Source: Basidiobolus heterosporus B8920
Lineage: Eukaryota; Basidiobolomycota; Basidiobolomycetes; Basidiobolales; Basidiobolaceae
Length of the DNA: 23,511 nt
Direction: 5' to 3'
Assembly (NCBI GenBank): GCA_000697455.1
Contig: JNET01030729.1
Location: 1-23,511 of the forward strand
The first letter of the stretch is position 1; the number at the start of each line of letters is the position of its first letter. The notes below the pieces were generated by a model. It was not told where the DNA came from. It saw only the letters and a program-made list of their open reading frames with translations, and searched no databases. This document shows, in pieces, positions 10,064 through 20,208 of the stretch. The position numbers and the translations under genes were made by a program.

Positions 10064-10139
10064 GTGACGAGATTAAGCACGTCAGTCAGTAAGTTCTTTG
10101 GAACACTGTTGACCTAATTATCTATACCCAAATTTCTGA
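10064..10139 (+). ncRNA. Box C/D snoRNA-like RNA, copy 2
   Basis: A 76-nt unit with C box GTGACGA (10064-10070) and D box CTGA (10136-10139). The flanks form a terminal stem, TCTAG (10058-10062) with CTAGA (10140-10144), whose sequence is unlike that of copy 3, so pairing rather than sequence is kept. The internal hairpin GTTC-TTTG-GAAC is extended by CAGT/ACTG and GTCA/TGAC. The 3' antisense element is the same as in copies 1 and 3. Confidence 0.75.
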
Positions 10140-10261
10140 CTAGATGCCATTTAAGTATATCCAATACTATTACAAATACTTATACCTCATTCTTTCTAGG
10201 TAACTGTGATATCTATCTGTATGTACCAATAGGTAATTGTTTAACTTAGCCTTTGACGCGG

Positions 10262-10337
10262 ATGACGAGACCAAGCACGTCAGTCAGTAAGTTCTTCGGA
10301 ACACTGTTGACCTAATTATCTATACCCAAATTTCTGA
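10262..10337 (+). ncRNA. Box C/D snoRNA-like RNA, copy 3
   Basis: A 76-nt unit with C box ATGACGA (10262-10268) and D box CTGA (10334-10337). The terminal stem is CGCG (10257-10260) with CGCG (10338-10341). The internal hairpin has a UUCG loop, GTTC-TTCG-GAAC. C box differs from the RTGATGA consensus by T to C at its fifth position in all three copies, the main reason for caution. Confidence 0.75.
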
Positions 10338-10650
10338 CGCGCTAAAATTCTTCCATTATGCCAATTTTCACTAATCCATTCATTCAGTCCTTGTATAGAT
10401 CAACCAGTTTTAATGTAAATTTTGAAAATAAACCGTTTACATGTTGTTATCCTATCATTGCTTATCAATATTATGCGAGAAATTTCCATTAATACTAATA
10501 TCAATGTGGGTCAGGGATGCTACTAATTGATGGTAGTATTTCTGTGGTTTGATGAGTAATACGAGTATGTAGATTTTGCTGTAATTAGTATATGTAAACA
10601 CGATTTAGAGATTCTGGAAGTTACGGTTGGAAATAATCTAGTCTGAAAAA

Positions 10651-10813
10651 TTCTGGGAGTTGTTGGAAGTGATTCGGGGAATTAGAAAAATATGTGGTTT
10701 TCACTTGTAGATTTATTGAATTGAAAGTTGGCTTTTATACTTGTCAAGAACTAAACAAAGCAATATGTGTAATTTGTTAAGGAAAGTCCTAGAGACATAT
10801 GTGCATAGCTTTG
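10651..10813. mobile_element. Truncated LTR fragment, copy A
   Basis: About 160 bp matching the 5' portion of the LTR family (TTCTGGGAGTTGTTGG onward), without the terminal TGTTGTGAG. It is an old, diverged remnant in the same orientation as the others. Confidence 0.65.
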
Positions 10814-10965
10814 GATAAATAGATATTTTAATACATTGGAAGGAGCAAAGTGCCTTCAACTAAATTGGCATAGATGCTGAAGACAAATTCCATATCTAAT
10901 TCACTACAGCTAAAACTGCAAAGAAAGCCTGTAAAGCCCCACAAGATGCCAACTAAGCTAGTTAT

Positions 10966-11313
10966 TGTTGTGAGATTCTGGGAGTTATTCAAAGTGATTT
11001 GGAGAATTAGAAGAATATGTGGTTTTCACTTATAGATTTATTAAATATAAAGTTGACTCTTATACTTTTGTCAAGAAGTAAACAAATCAATGTATAGAAT
11101 GTGTTAAGGAAGGTCCCAGGAACATGAGTGCAAAGTTTGGGGTCATTTGGACATGTTTGAAAAAGTCAAGTATTCTAGGTACTTCTAAGTTAGTGAAAAA
11201 TACTCTAAGTAAAACCCAAGTGTGAGTTTTGGGTGAGAAGGAATTGAAAAGTAAACATCACAAGGGTAAGATCTAGTATGAATAATTACATGTTAAATTA
11301 TGTGAGTTTCAAT
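10966..11313. mobile_element. LTR fragment, copy B
   Basis: Begins with the family terminus TGTTGTGAGATTCTGG and shares about 350 bp with the copy at 12172, including the block around AAGTTTGGGGTCATTTGG. No matching 3' terminus was found for it. A faint further match near 11645-11690 may be another decayed copy. Confidence 0.7.
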
Positions 11314-12171
11314 GGAAATAACATGTTACTAAGTAAAGTCATAGGAGTATCTGTAACAAGTCTTAGGTGATTTGTTTGTCTCTGAAAATATAGGTAATCT
11401 GAATACTAAGTGTATGAATTATCTTCAGTATGACCTAAGTGCATCTTGTATAGGGTAAAACTGGCGAGTGAACTCAAGATGGGGTGATCTTGTATGCTTA
11501 GTTAGATGCTAAGATATTTGAATTTTACTCATTTATTGCATGTGAAATCATATTTGAAGTTTTGTCACAAGGAAAACCAAGTAACTATTGAAATTCACCC
11601 ATTTATCATCTAATTTTATTTATATTAGATCTTGCTCCAGTGATTGGGAAGTTATTGAAAGAGTTTTAGAAAAACAGAAGAATATAAAGTTATGGCAAAA
11701 AATTTAGTTACTCTAGCACCTAAGTACTCATATAATTAGGTACATAAGAGATATTTTGTGCTAATGAGACATTTGTCCAAGCTTTAAGTGCAAAATCATT
11801 TTGGATTAACTACAAGATTACAAAAATGTTGGATTTGTAAGAAATCTTAGACATGCTCAAATGAGTTGAAGCCTCTAAAGTATACTTTTAGAATCCTTTA
11901 AAATAGTATATAATAGTTGCTCTACTTGGTGACAGCAAGAGGTTGAGATATCTTTCTTCGCTACAAAAAATATCAGGTGAAAATGCAACAATTTCTTAAT
12001 ATCCTAGGCACTTCCAATATCTCTATTTTTGCTTTCAACAATTAAGGCATTTGTAGTATGCTAACAGTGCTTCTAAAGATATATTCCATGTGCCTGGATC
12101 ATTTTAACATTTTTTAGAAAGACAAATAGCTTGTGTACTTTTATTCTAGTAAGAGCATGCAAAGTGAGTCT
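11314..12171. other. Gene-free AT-rich DNA between LTR copies
   Basis: No frame of interest and no retrotransposon protein domain is visible. Probably degraded element sequence. Confidence 0.45.
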
Positions 12172-12515
12172 TGTTGTGAGATTCATGGAGTTATTGGAAA
12201 TGATTTGGAGAATTAGAAGAATATGTGGTTTTCACTTGCAGATTCACTGAATGTCAAGTTGACTTTTATACTTTTGTCAAGAAGTAAGCAAAGCAACATG
12301 TAGAATGTGTTAATAAAGGTCCCAGGAGCATGAGTGTAAGTTTGAGGTCATTTAGACATGTTTGAGAAAGTTAAGTATTCTGGGTACTTCTAAGTTGGTG
12401 AAAAATAATCAAAGTAAACCTGAGTATGAATTTGGGGTAAAAGGAAATAACCAAGTAAAGATAATAAGGATGAGATCAAGTATGAATAATTAGATGCTAA
12501 ATTATGTGAATTTCA
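12172..12515. mobile_element. LTR fragment, copy C
   Basis: Starts TGTTGTGAGATTC and is alignable with copy B across about 340 bp. A small frame at 12528-12731 just downstream lacks any transposon domain. Confidence 0.7.
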
Positions 12516-12826
12516 ACAAGTCTCAGGTTGTATGCATGGATTTTGGATAAACTCTCAAGTGTATTATTGAAAGTGAAAACAGTGAAACTGCAAGTATATT
12601 GTGATATTAAAAAGATGTTTTGTACTCTCACCAGGTCCTTTATGGTAAGGAAGAAAGGCATTCAGTTGAAGCTAAAAGAGAATATGATAAAGGCTACTCA
12701 AGGTGGTTCTGAAAAAGCTCTGATAACTTAGCACTTATGTAGTAAAACTATGTCTTGCCTTTACTATATCTACTAAATATCTTCTCCTTACCCCAAGTTG
12801 AACATTCACACTACCTCAGAGATAAC

Positions 12827-13414
12827 TGTTGTGAGATTCTGGGAGTTATTGGAAGTGACTTGGAGAGTTAGAAGAATATGTGGTTTTCACTTATTGATTT
12901 ATTGAATGTAAAGTTAGCATTTATACTTTTGTCAAGAAGTAAATAAAGCAATGTGTTGAATATGTTAAAGAAGGTCCCAGGATCATGTGTGCAAAGTTTG
13001 GGGTCATTTGGACATGTTTGAAAAAGTCAAGTATTCTGGGTATTTCTGCCTTGCACTAGAACTAAGTGCTGAAACTACTATGTACTATCCTTGAGGGTTC
13101 TGAAAGCATACTGAAAAATTTCAGCTCATTTGAACATGTTTAGGATTTTCTATCAATACAACATTTTTATACTATTTTAACTAATCCAAATTGATCTTGT
13201 ACTTGTGAGATATTTGTCTCAGTCACACTGTGTAAGATATCACTTGTATGTCTAATTACTTGAGTATTTAGGTGCTAAACTATCCCGATTTAAATAATTA
13301 CGCCTATTTTAGTCAGGAGTGTGAATATCAGTTTTACACTCAATATATCAATACATAAAATCATGTGTTCTAGCTCTCAATGTTATTTATAGCAACTGCC
13401 AGAATCTCATTACA
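12827..13414. mobile_element. Nearly complete solo LTR, copy D
   Basis: A 588-bp element beginning TGTTGTGAGATTCTGG and ending CCAGAATCTCATTACA. The ends are inverted repeats matching at 14 of 16 positions and carry the TG..CA termini of LTRs. Flanks are ATAAC and AAAAC, a possible decayed 5-bp target duplication. There is no internal gag-pol sequence, tRNA primer site or second LTR beside it, so a solo LTR is the simplest reading. A non-autonomous DNA transposon is the alternative because of the long terminal inverted repeats. Confidence 0.65.
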
Positions 13415-15170
13415 AAAACAGGTAAATGTTAGATTTACGAGACATCTCAAATATGACCAGATTAGCTGCAACATCAGCAATATATGATAGTCTTTTTATT
13501 TAGTTTTGACAAAAGGCATACATTGTTGAGGTTTGCATAATTTAGCGACTTATTATTAGCTAGAATAATTAGGTGTAAATTATGTGAATTTACACAGATG
13601 AGCATGCTAAGAGGGGTTAGGTGGGTAATGTTGAAGTTCATATCGAACTTATTCACCCTAAATCTTTATTATTCATGAATCGAAAAAAATCAATCTACGT
13701 ATATCTACATCTTTTGGCATAACACGGGTCTCAATTCTCTCAACACCTCCAAAACTCTTACAACCTTCCAGCAATACTTCAATGGCAGGCTTATTTCCAC
13801 CACTATTTCTACCACCTCAAGCGTATCAAGTCTTATCACTTCACAGATAAGTAGATCCGATTTTTACTAGATAAGCATGAACCATGGACGAATTTGTGGT
13901 GGATTTTTTTGGTTTCTCTCAAATTGTACATATTTAATGATGTAGAATTCGGATAAATATTTAACATGCATAAAATCCACTAGTAAAAAAATGCCAAAAC
14001 TAGTTAAATGACTTTTGGCTAACTGGGAAAGCTGGGAAAGCTGTGAAAGTGATGTTCGTATTTAGCAACAATTTAGGAAAAGTTGGGCCACATCTTAGCT
14101 TCCAAATCAACATATTCAATAGACTATGTAGATTTCACTCAATTTGAACACGTGGTAATTGTTAGATATCTTTGCATTGAAGTCAAAGAATCTGTTGGTG
14201 TAAAGGCAAATATTTAGACTCCAACATCAACACTAAGCTTGAACGACATATACCAAACATATATTGACCATCTTTGTATTGAAAAAACATCCCTTTTTTT
14301 CTCTACTCACGAATAAAGTCGAATTTAGATGAATTCGGTACATATTTACGCTAAATGACTAGAATAAATGCGGGAATGAAATGAACTAATTTGAGATCGA
14401 TCATATAAAAATAGTTAAATCATATCGTAGTGGTTATATGGTGTTGGTGTTAGTGTTAGTGTTAGTATTAGTGTTGACTAACTAGTAATGGGATTTTTCT
14501 TCATGGAATCTACCAAACATACCCTCAAATACTCACCTTAAAACTACGGAGGCATAAAAACAAAACACTGACAATCTCAAGTTCAGATAGAATATGATCG
14601 TCAAGTTGTTGCTAAGCCTTAGGTATGTGACTCCACTGTCTTGTGGATTTATCTGACTTTATCATGACATTGAAGCATTCCGAGTAAAGACTTCAATTTC
14701 CGATCATCCGTAAGCGAGCAAAAAGCATATTATCAGGCTATCCGATCTTTCCGTAGTGAATGGGCTCATTCAGCCTGTATAATTATCCACATTTCACGTT
14801 TAATCAATATCAAACATCATTGATAAGCAATCACTATATCTGCTTGAGTAGGTAGTGTCAAGATGCCTATACTTGGTAGTTGCTCTTAGCCTGTTATCTG
14901 GGCTGAGTTAGTACTAAGCCCATCCTGGAGACGTTTACTCCTGAATTGGCGATATCGGTTATATGGAAAGAAGCAGATGTCTATATTTGGTGAGAAAATA
15001 AATTTCAATGTATGACAAAAATCTTCTGGATGTCTTCTGCACTACCAATCGGAAAGAGTTGCCGTGATATTGCCACACATCGAGAATGAATCAGGACCTA
15101 TGAGCTCGATCGTAAGCATTACGTCTAATTATGATCGATGAGGGTCCGCTTTCCGGTGTAACTCAAAGGT
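13415..15170. other. Gene-free AT-rich region
   Basis: No supported gene. A short LTR-family echo occurs at about 13561-13592 and a GTGTTA-type microsatellite at 14441-14475. The distal part must include the promoter of the small gene at 15241. Confidence 0.5.
14441..14475. repeat. GTGTTA microsatellite
   Basis: Six imperfect units of a GTGTTA-like hexamer (variants GTGTTG and GTATTA). Confidence 0.85.
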
Positions 15171-15177
15171 TATAAAT
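15171..15177 (+). promoter_or_regulatory. TATA box of small paralogue A
   Basis: TATAAAT 70 nt before the ATG at 15241. The paralogue on the other strand has a TATA box at a similar distance. Confidence 0.55.
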
Positions 15178-15240
15178 TGAAGCCATCAAGGCATTTTAGT
15201 CATCACAAGAGAGGCCCTCACCAATATACATATTTTCATC

Positions 15241-15489
15241 ATGCTTTGCATCCTTCGCACAAACAGTACTTCTCGGTATCAACCATTAGAGTCCGCAGAT
15301 ATTCAATCTTTATGCACAAAGAAATCGCTTCCACCAAGAAACTCCTCCTTGATTCATTCCTCAGCTTTACCTTATAGCTGTGATAAAAGGGGAGCCATCC
15401 AGAATCGGGCAAACCTTCCGCGTTTCGAGGAGATGCTTCAGAACGACACCATTGTACGCGTCACCTTGACCCCCCACGTTGCCATGTAG
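15241..15489 (+). CDS. Small protein of unrecognised family, paralogue A
   Basis: Single-exon frame for 82 residues. It is supported as a gene by its similarity to the frame at 16990-16739 on the other strand. Shared features in order: MxC start, YQxL near residue 14, PPR followed by SL near the middle, a YxC motif, then the best-conserved block LPRFEEMLQND with VR and LTP, ending within a few residues after TP. There is no signal peptide or membrane segment. An N-terminal Cys (residue 3) is shared. I do not recognise the family. The compact C-terminal half could be a small folded domain and the N-terminal half is Ser-rich and probably disordered. A TATA box at 15171 supports transcription. 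The alternative frame 15177-15377 overlaps it and shows no similarity to the paralogue. Confidence 0.6.
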   Translation: MLCILRTNSTSRYQPLESADIQSLCTKKSLPPRNSSLIHSSALPYSCDKRGAIQNRANLPRFEEMLQNDTIVRVTLTPHVAM

Positions 15490-16738
15490 TGGCTGCCGTA
15501 AACCACTTGAGCTGGAACTTCGAGTCAATTAATGACCATTTGATATTGTCATGTTAATAGAATAGAATCCATACTTTCATATATACATAGACACCATAGA
15601 AACATTAATATACACCATTAATCCGCAACTACTGATACCTGAATATACCCATCACTACATAATAAATTCTTTAGACCATCCAAAAAGTCATGGTGTGACT
15701 GGCATTCTGTTGAGCTAATATTATATGAATAATAAATAAATCACAAAGTCACGGGAATATTTGAGTTTATGGTTGTGATCGGGGTACACAGACTCATATT
15801 TTGGCGTGATTCAGATGATGATTTCATAATGCTACTGAAGGTGTCAGTGAAATCCGTACTGCTTTCTCACCTTGGACCATTTCATCAAAGTTACGTAATG
15901 TACAGCAAATTTTGGGCGAATTCTTGGTGACATTCTGCCGGTGTGTACTACCTTTTGGCGTGTAGAGACTAACGGGTTTATGATTAGTAGATATACTCTT
16001 CATGGTGAAGTCGAAGCGCGTGGTGGATGTGTGAAGGTTTGACTTATATACAGACTAGGCTATTCACTCAAGCAAGTGTTCTTGAGTATATATCTATTAT
16101 CACCTTATTGCTGAACGTGGCTAACCCTAAATGAGGTAAGCGATGAGGTGTCATTTTCCAAGTGTTTCTCACTTAATTGGTCCAATCTCACCAATCGCGG
16201 AGAGACATTCATGGATTTCCAAAGGAAGTGAATCAAATGTTACTACTCCTTTCGTAGTTCAGAAATTACCAGGGATCTCGATGATAATTTCACATGGGAA
16301 TTCTGGGATTACTTTGTTGATAGAATTCCACATTTTTCGACTAAGCGATATTTATACTTTAAAAGGAATTTTGGAGATGTCAGATAAATTACAAGTATAC
16401 ATGTTTATTTTATATGGCTAATTTATGGGGATGCTGTAGATATATTTGTTAGTCTTGATGATGTCTATGTTTTAAGTAATTTTACTGGTATCTAGGTTAG
16501 ATTATTACTATAGGAGTGGGGTTATATTCTGCAATGTACTCCAAAACGTTGATTTGGCAATAATGCATTGGTATACGGATACGGTTGCTCACTTGTGCTA
16601 CGTCTTCGTTAGCACGACGAGGCTACTAAGTCGATAGGTGGAAGATCAGATGACCGATTTGTCACATCCATCTTCAACTGGAGGCTGAGTTTGATGTCAA
16701 TCATTCATGTCAGACAAGTATTGCTGGATATTGTTCCT
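15490..16738. other. Intergenic between convergent paralogues
   Basis: No supported gene. A frame at 16143-16421 has no recognisable feature and is rejected. The stretch holds the two 3' UTRs. Confidence 0.45.
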
Positions 16739-16990
16739 CTATATCGCAATGGCTGGCGTAATTCTAATCCGCACTACATCGTTGTTCTGTAGCATTTGTT
16801 CGAACCGAGGTAGACTATCTCTGTCCTGCAGTGTGCCGTCTGAGTTGCACTTATATACCAATCGACGAAGGGAGTCTTTTCTGGGAGGAGGGGTAATGGT
16901 ACTATAACTTGATTTTGCTACTTCGTTATCTGACGTTGATAACAGTTGATAGTTGTTGAAGGGAAGTTTAAAGCATGAAAGGCAGACCAT
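16739..16990 (-). CDS. Small protein of unrecognised family, paralogue B
   Basis: Single-exon frame for 83 residues, the counterpart of the plus-strand gene at 15241. It starts MVCLSC (two early Cys, possibly lipidated; inference), has YQLL at about 14-17, PPPRKDSL in the middle, YKC, then LPRFEQMLQNNDVVRIRITP and the stop five residues later. The length, start position and stop position all match paralogue A, and substitutions are largely conservative (V/I, R/K, E/Q, L/I), as expected under protein-level constraint. The function is unknown. The two genes point toward each other, about 1.25 kb apart, consistent with an inverted duplication followed by long divergence. Confidence 0.65.
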   Translation of the reverse strand: MVCLSCFKLPFNNYQLLSTSDNEVAKSSYSTITPPPRKDSLRRLVYKCNSDGTLQDRDSLPRFEQMLQNNDVVRIRITPAIAI

Positions 16991-17038
16991 GTTTTACAAT
17001 CTTTGAGCAAGTTAGGACTCTTCTGTTATTGAAGCGAC

Positions 17039-17046
17039 TATTTATA
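17039..17046 (-). promoter_or_regulatory. TATA box of small paralogue B
   Basis: TATAAATA on the minus strand, about 49 nt before the ATG at 16990. Confidence 0.55.
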
Positions 17047-17049
17047 TTA

Positions 17050-18263
17050 TGCAATTTTTCTCGGGATTTGCAATGGTTGCAAATTCGGTCATCCTCTCTA
17101 CTTTTGGTAATTGTACTCATACGCGAGCATCATCATCATTGCTAAACAGTGACGAGTTGTCATTACATGGCTATCTCTTTGTTATGTCGCTGATGATATT
17201 TGAACAAATCATCTCATCTCCGCACCACGATTTTAGCTAACCTTAACCAGAATAGCTAGATTTGATTCCTCCAAGTGCATGATAACCAATAAGTATTGCT
17301 ATCTTGACATCATGGTTTTATTCGCGCATACCACGCGTAAAGCTATGTCAGCTTTGTTTCTACAGTAGTGAGTAATGAACATGGTCAGCTCTAGTTAGTT
17401 CATGTCCATTACTTGATCGAAGGCTAACATCATCGTGTTCCTAATTAATTTTAGAAGTGAGACAAAAGCTATAGACTTGCGAGTAATTGAGACAATCCAA
17501 ACGTGTATACTGCCATAATACCAAGAATATATTGCACAGGTTAAGGATGCAGAAAACAATTATGCTTTGAAGATGCTTACCTAGTGATGCAGCTCTTATC
17601 TGACTTCTTGCACACAGAATATTCTTTTTCTCGATGTTTTATTAGGTGAAGTTGTAGAGATAAACTCCATCCTAAAACAGGCTTAATTAATACGCATATG
17701 GCGCATTAAATTGCCAGGTTTGAAGAATCCCAAATTGATAATTCATTTATTTTCATCAACGATCCCGGTTTAGTGATTCGCCTAATCCTCCCCAAACCTC
17801 CTCTCATCATTGATTGAAAAGTGCCATACTCTTGTTTTCTTTGTAGCACCACGCTGTTGGACACAAAGTTCATGTGAATGGAATTCCATGTAAAGCTGTT
17901 TCATCTGGAAGGTGGAGTTTGAAACATCTTGACGGAAAGAATGAGACAGTGGTGATTCATATGATCTTCAATGTTACTCAATGACGAATAGAGAAGTAAT
18001 CATGAAATGATGCAGAAGAGAATGATAGCATCTTCTTAATCTCCGAATTTTTTCATGCAAATCCATGGTACAACAATGATCTGCACTAGCCTTTAAAAAT
18101 GAGCATATCCGGTAATCCTTCAACACAAAATAAGTGATTTATTGGCGATAATTTTGAAAAAATTTTAAACATATCGAATACAGTTAAATGAAGAGGGGGA
18201 GGCTACAATACATGATGTTGATTCACAGTCAAGATTCCTTTACTTACGATAGAGATTTATCCA
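17050..18263. other. Gene-free region
   Basis: No supported coding sequence. A frame at 17049-17240 lacks similarity or domain features. The right end is the 3' UTR of the membrane-protein gene. Confidence 0.45.
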
Positions 18264-19416
18264 TTACTTCATCAATCTTTGTTCTTCATTGGTCTCCTCA
18301 AATGAATCAAATTTCTCATCATCTATTTCGAGTTCATACTGAACAATTCTAGAGTATTCTTCATCATGTATATAACCCGAAGAGTTACGTTCACGTAAGC
18401 GACGATATACCAACAACGGCAACAACACAAAGCAGGCAAGGAAACCACTGATCATCAAAGTAGCCATGGCACTAGCTCTAGCTGCTTCAGGGTTTTCATG
18501 TATCCAGGAATGAAGACGATCACGTAGGGAAGATAGGTTACAAGGATATTCAGAAGAGTCTTGAAAAATATACAAGTTTAGATAAGTTCAGTACATGTGT
18601 GATACTGTAAATAGCGCAACTCACCTGTTTCTTCTGGCATGAGAGGTACATTAGGCTGAGAAACCGTGAGATCTCCTCGTAGAGAAGGCAGATATCCTGT
18701 GACATTACCATCATCATCAAGGTCAATGATCTGTTGACTAATACTAGTCTGAACTATTTCACATCCATTGATTTCAGTGATGATTTCCTCCAAGGTAACC
18801 CGATCTACATCTCGACCCAAAGTAGAGTTGTATACTTTATCCCGGATAGCGGTTACTTGTAGAGCTATAACACCTTGGTAGAACGCTCCTAATACTTGCT
18901 CAGGGGGCATTGTCAATGCTTCAGGCGTGATGGCTAAAGCAGCATCAATCTAATGATTTTTTAGTGTCTATACAAAGGAGAAAAGATTCAGTATTAGTGT
19001 ACCTTGAGGTTTGAAGTTCCATACTCAATAGGAGCATTATTTAGTAGGATCTAGAAAAATGAGTGAGATTTTTGTAGAGCATTGTATGGATAGTAGCTTC
19101 ACGAGTTCTACCTGGCTTTTGGTGATTTGAAAGTCCAAAACGACATGACTGAACTTAGCTGCAACTAATTCACCGTTGTCACCAACAAGATCATCCACAC
19201 GATCAATGGCAATGGCTACCCTTTGGGAGTTGCTTGAGGTTCTACCAATAACTAGGTCTAAGGAGGTACGAGGAATATCCACTAAGGGATCACCATGGAT
19301 AATTGCTGGAGATTGATGTCACTTTGTTAGTAATCAACTTGACAACCATCCCAACTTCTTATATTACCCAGTGAGGCTAGCCCAAGAGCCAGGAGTACAC
19401 CAAATCGCCCGAGCAT
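18264..19416 (-). CDS. Type I membrane protein, unknown family
   Basis: Five exons join in frame: 19416-19368, 19305-19112, 19050-19003, 18949-18625 and 18559-18264 (912 nt, 303 residues). All introns are GT-AG, 47-75 nt. Residues 1-18 (MLGRFGVLLALGLASLAI) form a signal peptide. The lumenal region to about residue 235 has possible N-glycosylation sites (NST, NVT, NLS) and a single pair of Cys (in NGCEIV and YPCNLS). A membrane segment spans about 236-257 (MATLMISGFLACFVLLPLLV), followed by a basic stop-transfer YRRLRER and an acidic cytoplasmic tail of about 45 residues. I do not recognise the family. A region rich in beta-prone sequence (VVLDFQITKS, LTMPPEQVLGAF) suggests a folded ectodomain. 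The gene is divergent from another type I membrane protein at 20209. Topology is confident; function is unknown. Confidence 0.8.
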
Positions 19417-20208
19417 GGTCAAATTCTTGTAGGAAAAAATAATTAGTGTCTTGAAAAGTTAAAGGCCTCATCCTCTCTGGTACCTTGCTAATACAATACA
19501 GAAACACAATGGAATACAGGAGAAAGGGAAATTGGAAGGGGCAAGGTAAGAAATGGGCAATTCGAATGAATAATAGGTTGACCTCCCTAAGCTATATATA
19601 TGCTGTACATATGGACCGTGAAAATCCAGTGTGAATATCCAGTGTGAGGATGCATAACACTGTTTCAAAACCAAATGCTTCAATGATCCTTGATACGGAT
19701 CCTGACTTACTCCTCACTTCCATCAAGACTCATCACCCATCACCCATTGCCCATCACCCATCACCCATCACCCATCACCTTCATCCCTCAGCCTCGATCC
19801 ATCTTCAGATTTTCTTATTAGAATGTAAATGGCATTAATTGGATATCACCTTAGGTAGGTCTTGCACATCTCAGTTACATCCCGGAACAGTGATCGCGAG
19901 AGATTGATTTTCATTATTACCCCGAACGAAGCAAAAGCCCTTGAGGACAATAAGCTGATATGTAGCCATCTCAGATTTTAACAAGAACTTTGCAGATGTG
20001 TCTGCTTTTGCCTGCATGATTTTAAACAAGCCGAGGTTTTCTGTGGGTTGACAATTGTTTGAATTTTCTCCGTGTAAAGGGTTTCCATTCAATTCAACCT
20101 GCTAATTTGTCTTTAATTATCCATCAACTTGCTCTCAGCCTCTTTCATTCTCGTTCACATCTACCGTCACAGAAAACACCAAGTTGTGTTGAAGCTGTAT
20201 GTTTTAGT
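19417..20208. other. Divergent promoter region of two membrane-protein genes
   Basis: Nearly 800 bp between two outward-facing starts. It holds a CATCACC minisatellite (19731-19779) and a TATATATA run near 19592-19600. Frames at 19468-19683, 19644-19838 and 19871-20092 are not supported. Confidence 0.5.
19731..19779. repeat. 7-bp tandem repeat, 7 units
   Basis: Seven units of CATCACC, one changed to CATTGCC. Confidence 0.9.

Larger units (their letters stand above)
9746..10450 (+). ncRNA. Spliced non-coding host gene carrying three intronic snoRNAs
   Basis: The snoRNA copies each lie between a plausible donor and acceptor: intron 1 9783-9964 (GTAAGT..CTTAG), intron 2 9995-10199 (GTAACA..TCTAG), intron 3 10233-10387 (GTAATT..TTCAG, with an ACTAAT branch point). 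Exons would be tiny: about 9746-9782, 9965-9994 (30 nt), 10200-10232 (33 nt) and 10388 to about 10450, with AATAAA at 10427-10432. No open frame runs across these exons. The only ATG in exon 1 opens a five-codon frame (MPQCK) whose stop ends exactly at the first donor. This is the layout of snoRNA host genes, whose spliced product is discarded. Transcription start and end are estimates; exon borders are inferred from splice signals alone. Confidence 0.6.

Noticed and set aside
9825-10337. The three 76-nt repeats as a CRISPR array or transposon remnant
   Set aside because: Only three copies, about 160-200 bp apart, bounded by C and D boxes with pairing flanks and no terminal repeats; a eukaryotic setting rules out CRISPR.
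12528-12731. 67-codon frame in the LTR-rich region
   Set aside because: Lys-rich, no retrotransposon or other domain, and within decayed repeat DNA.
16143-16421. 92-codon frame between the two small paralogues
   Set aside because: No similarity to the paralogues, no recognisable motif and no promoter signal.
16800-16830. GTTCGA motif suggesting a tRNA T-arm
   Set aside because: It codes for the conserved PRFEQ segment of paralogue B, and no cloverleaf can be built around it. No tRNA was found elsewhere in the window.
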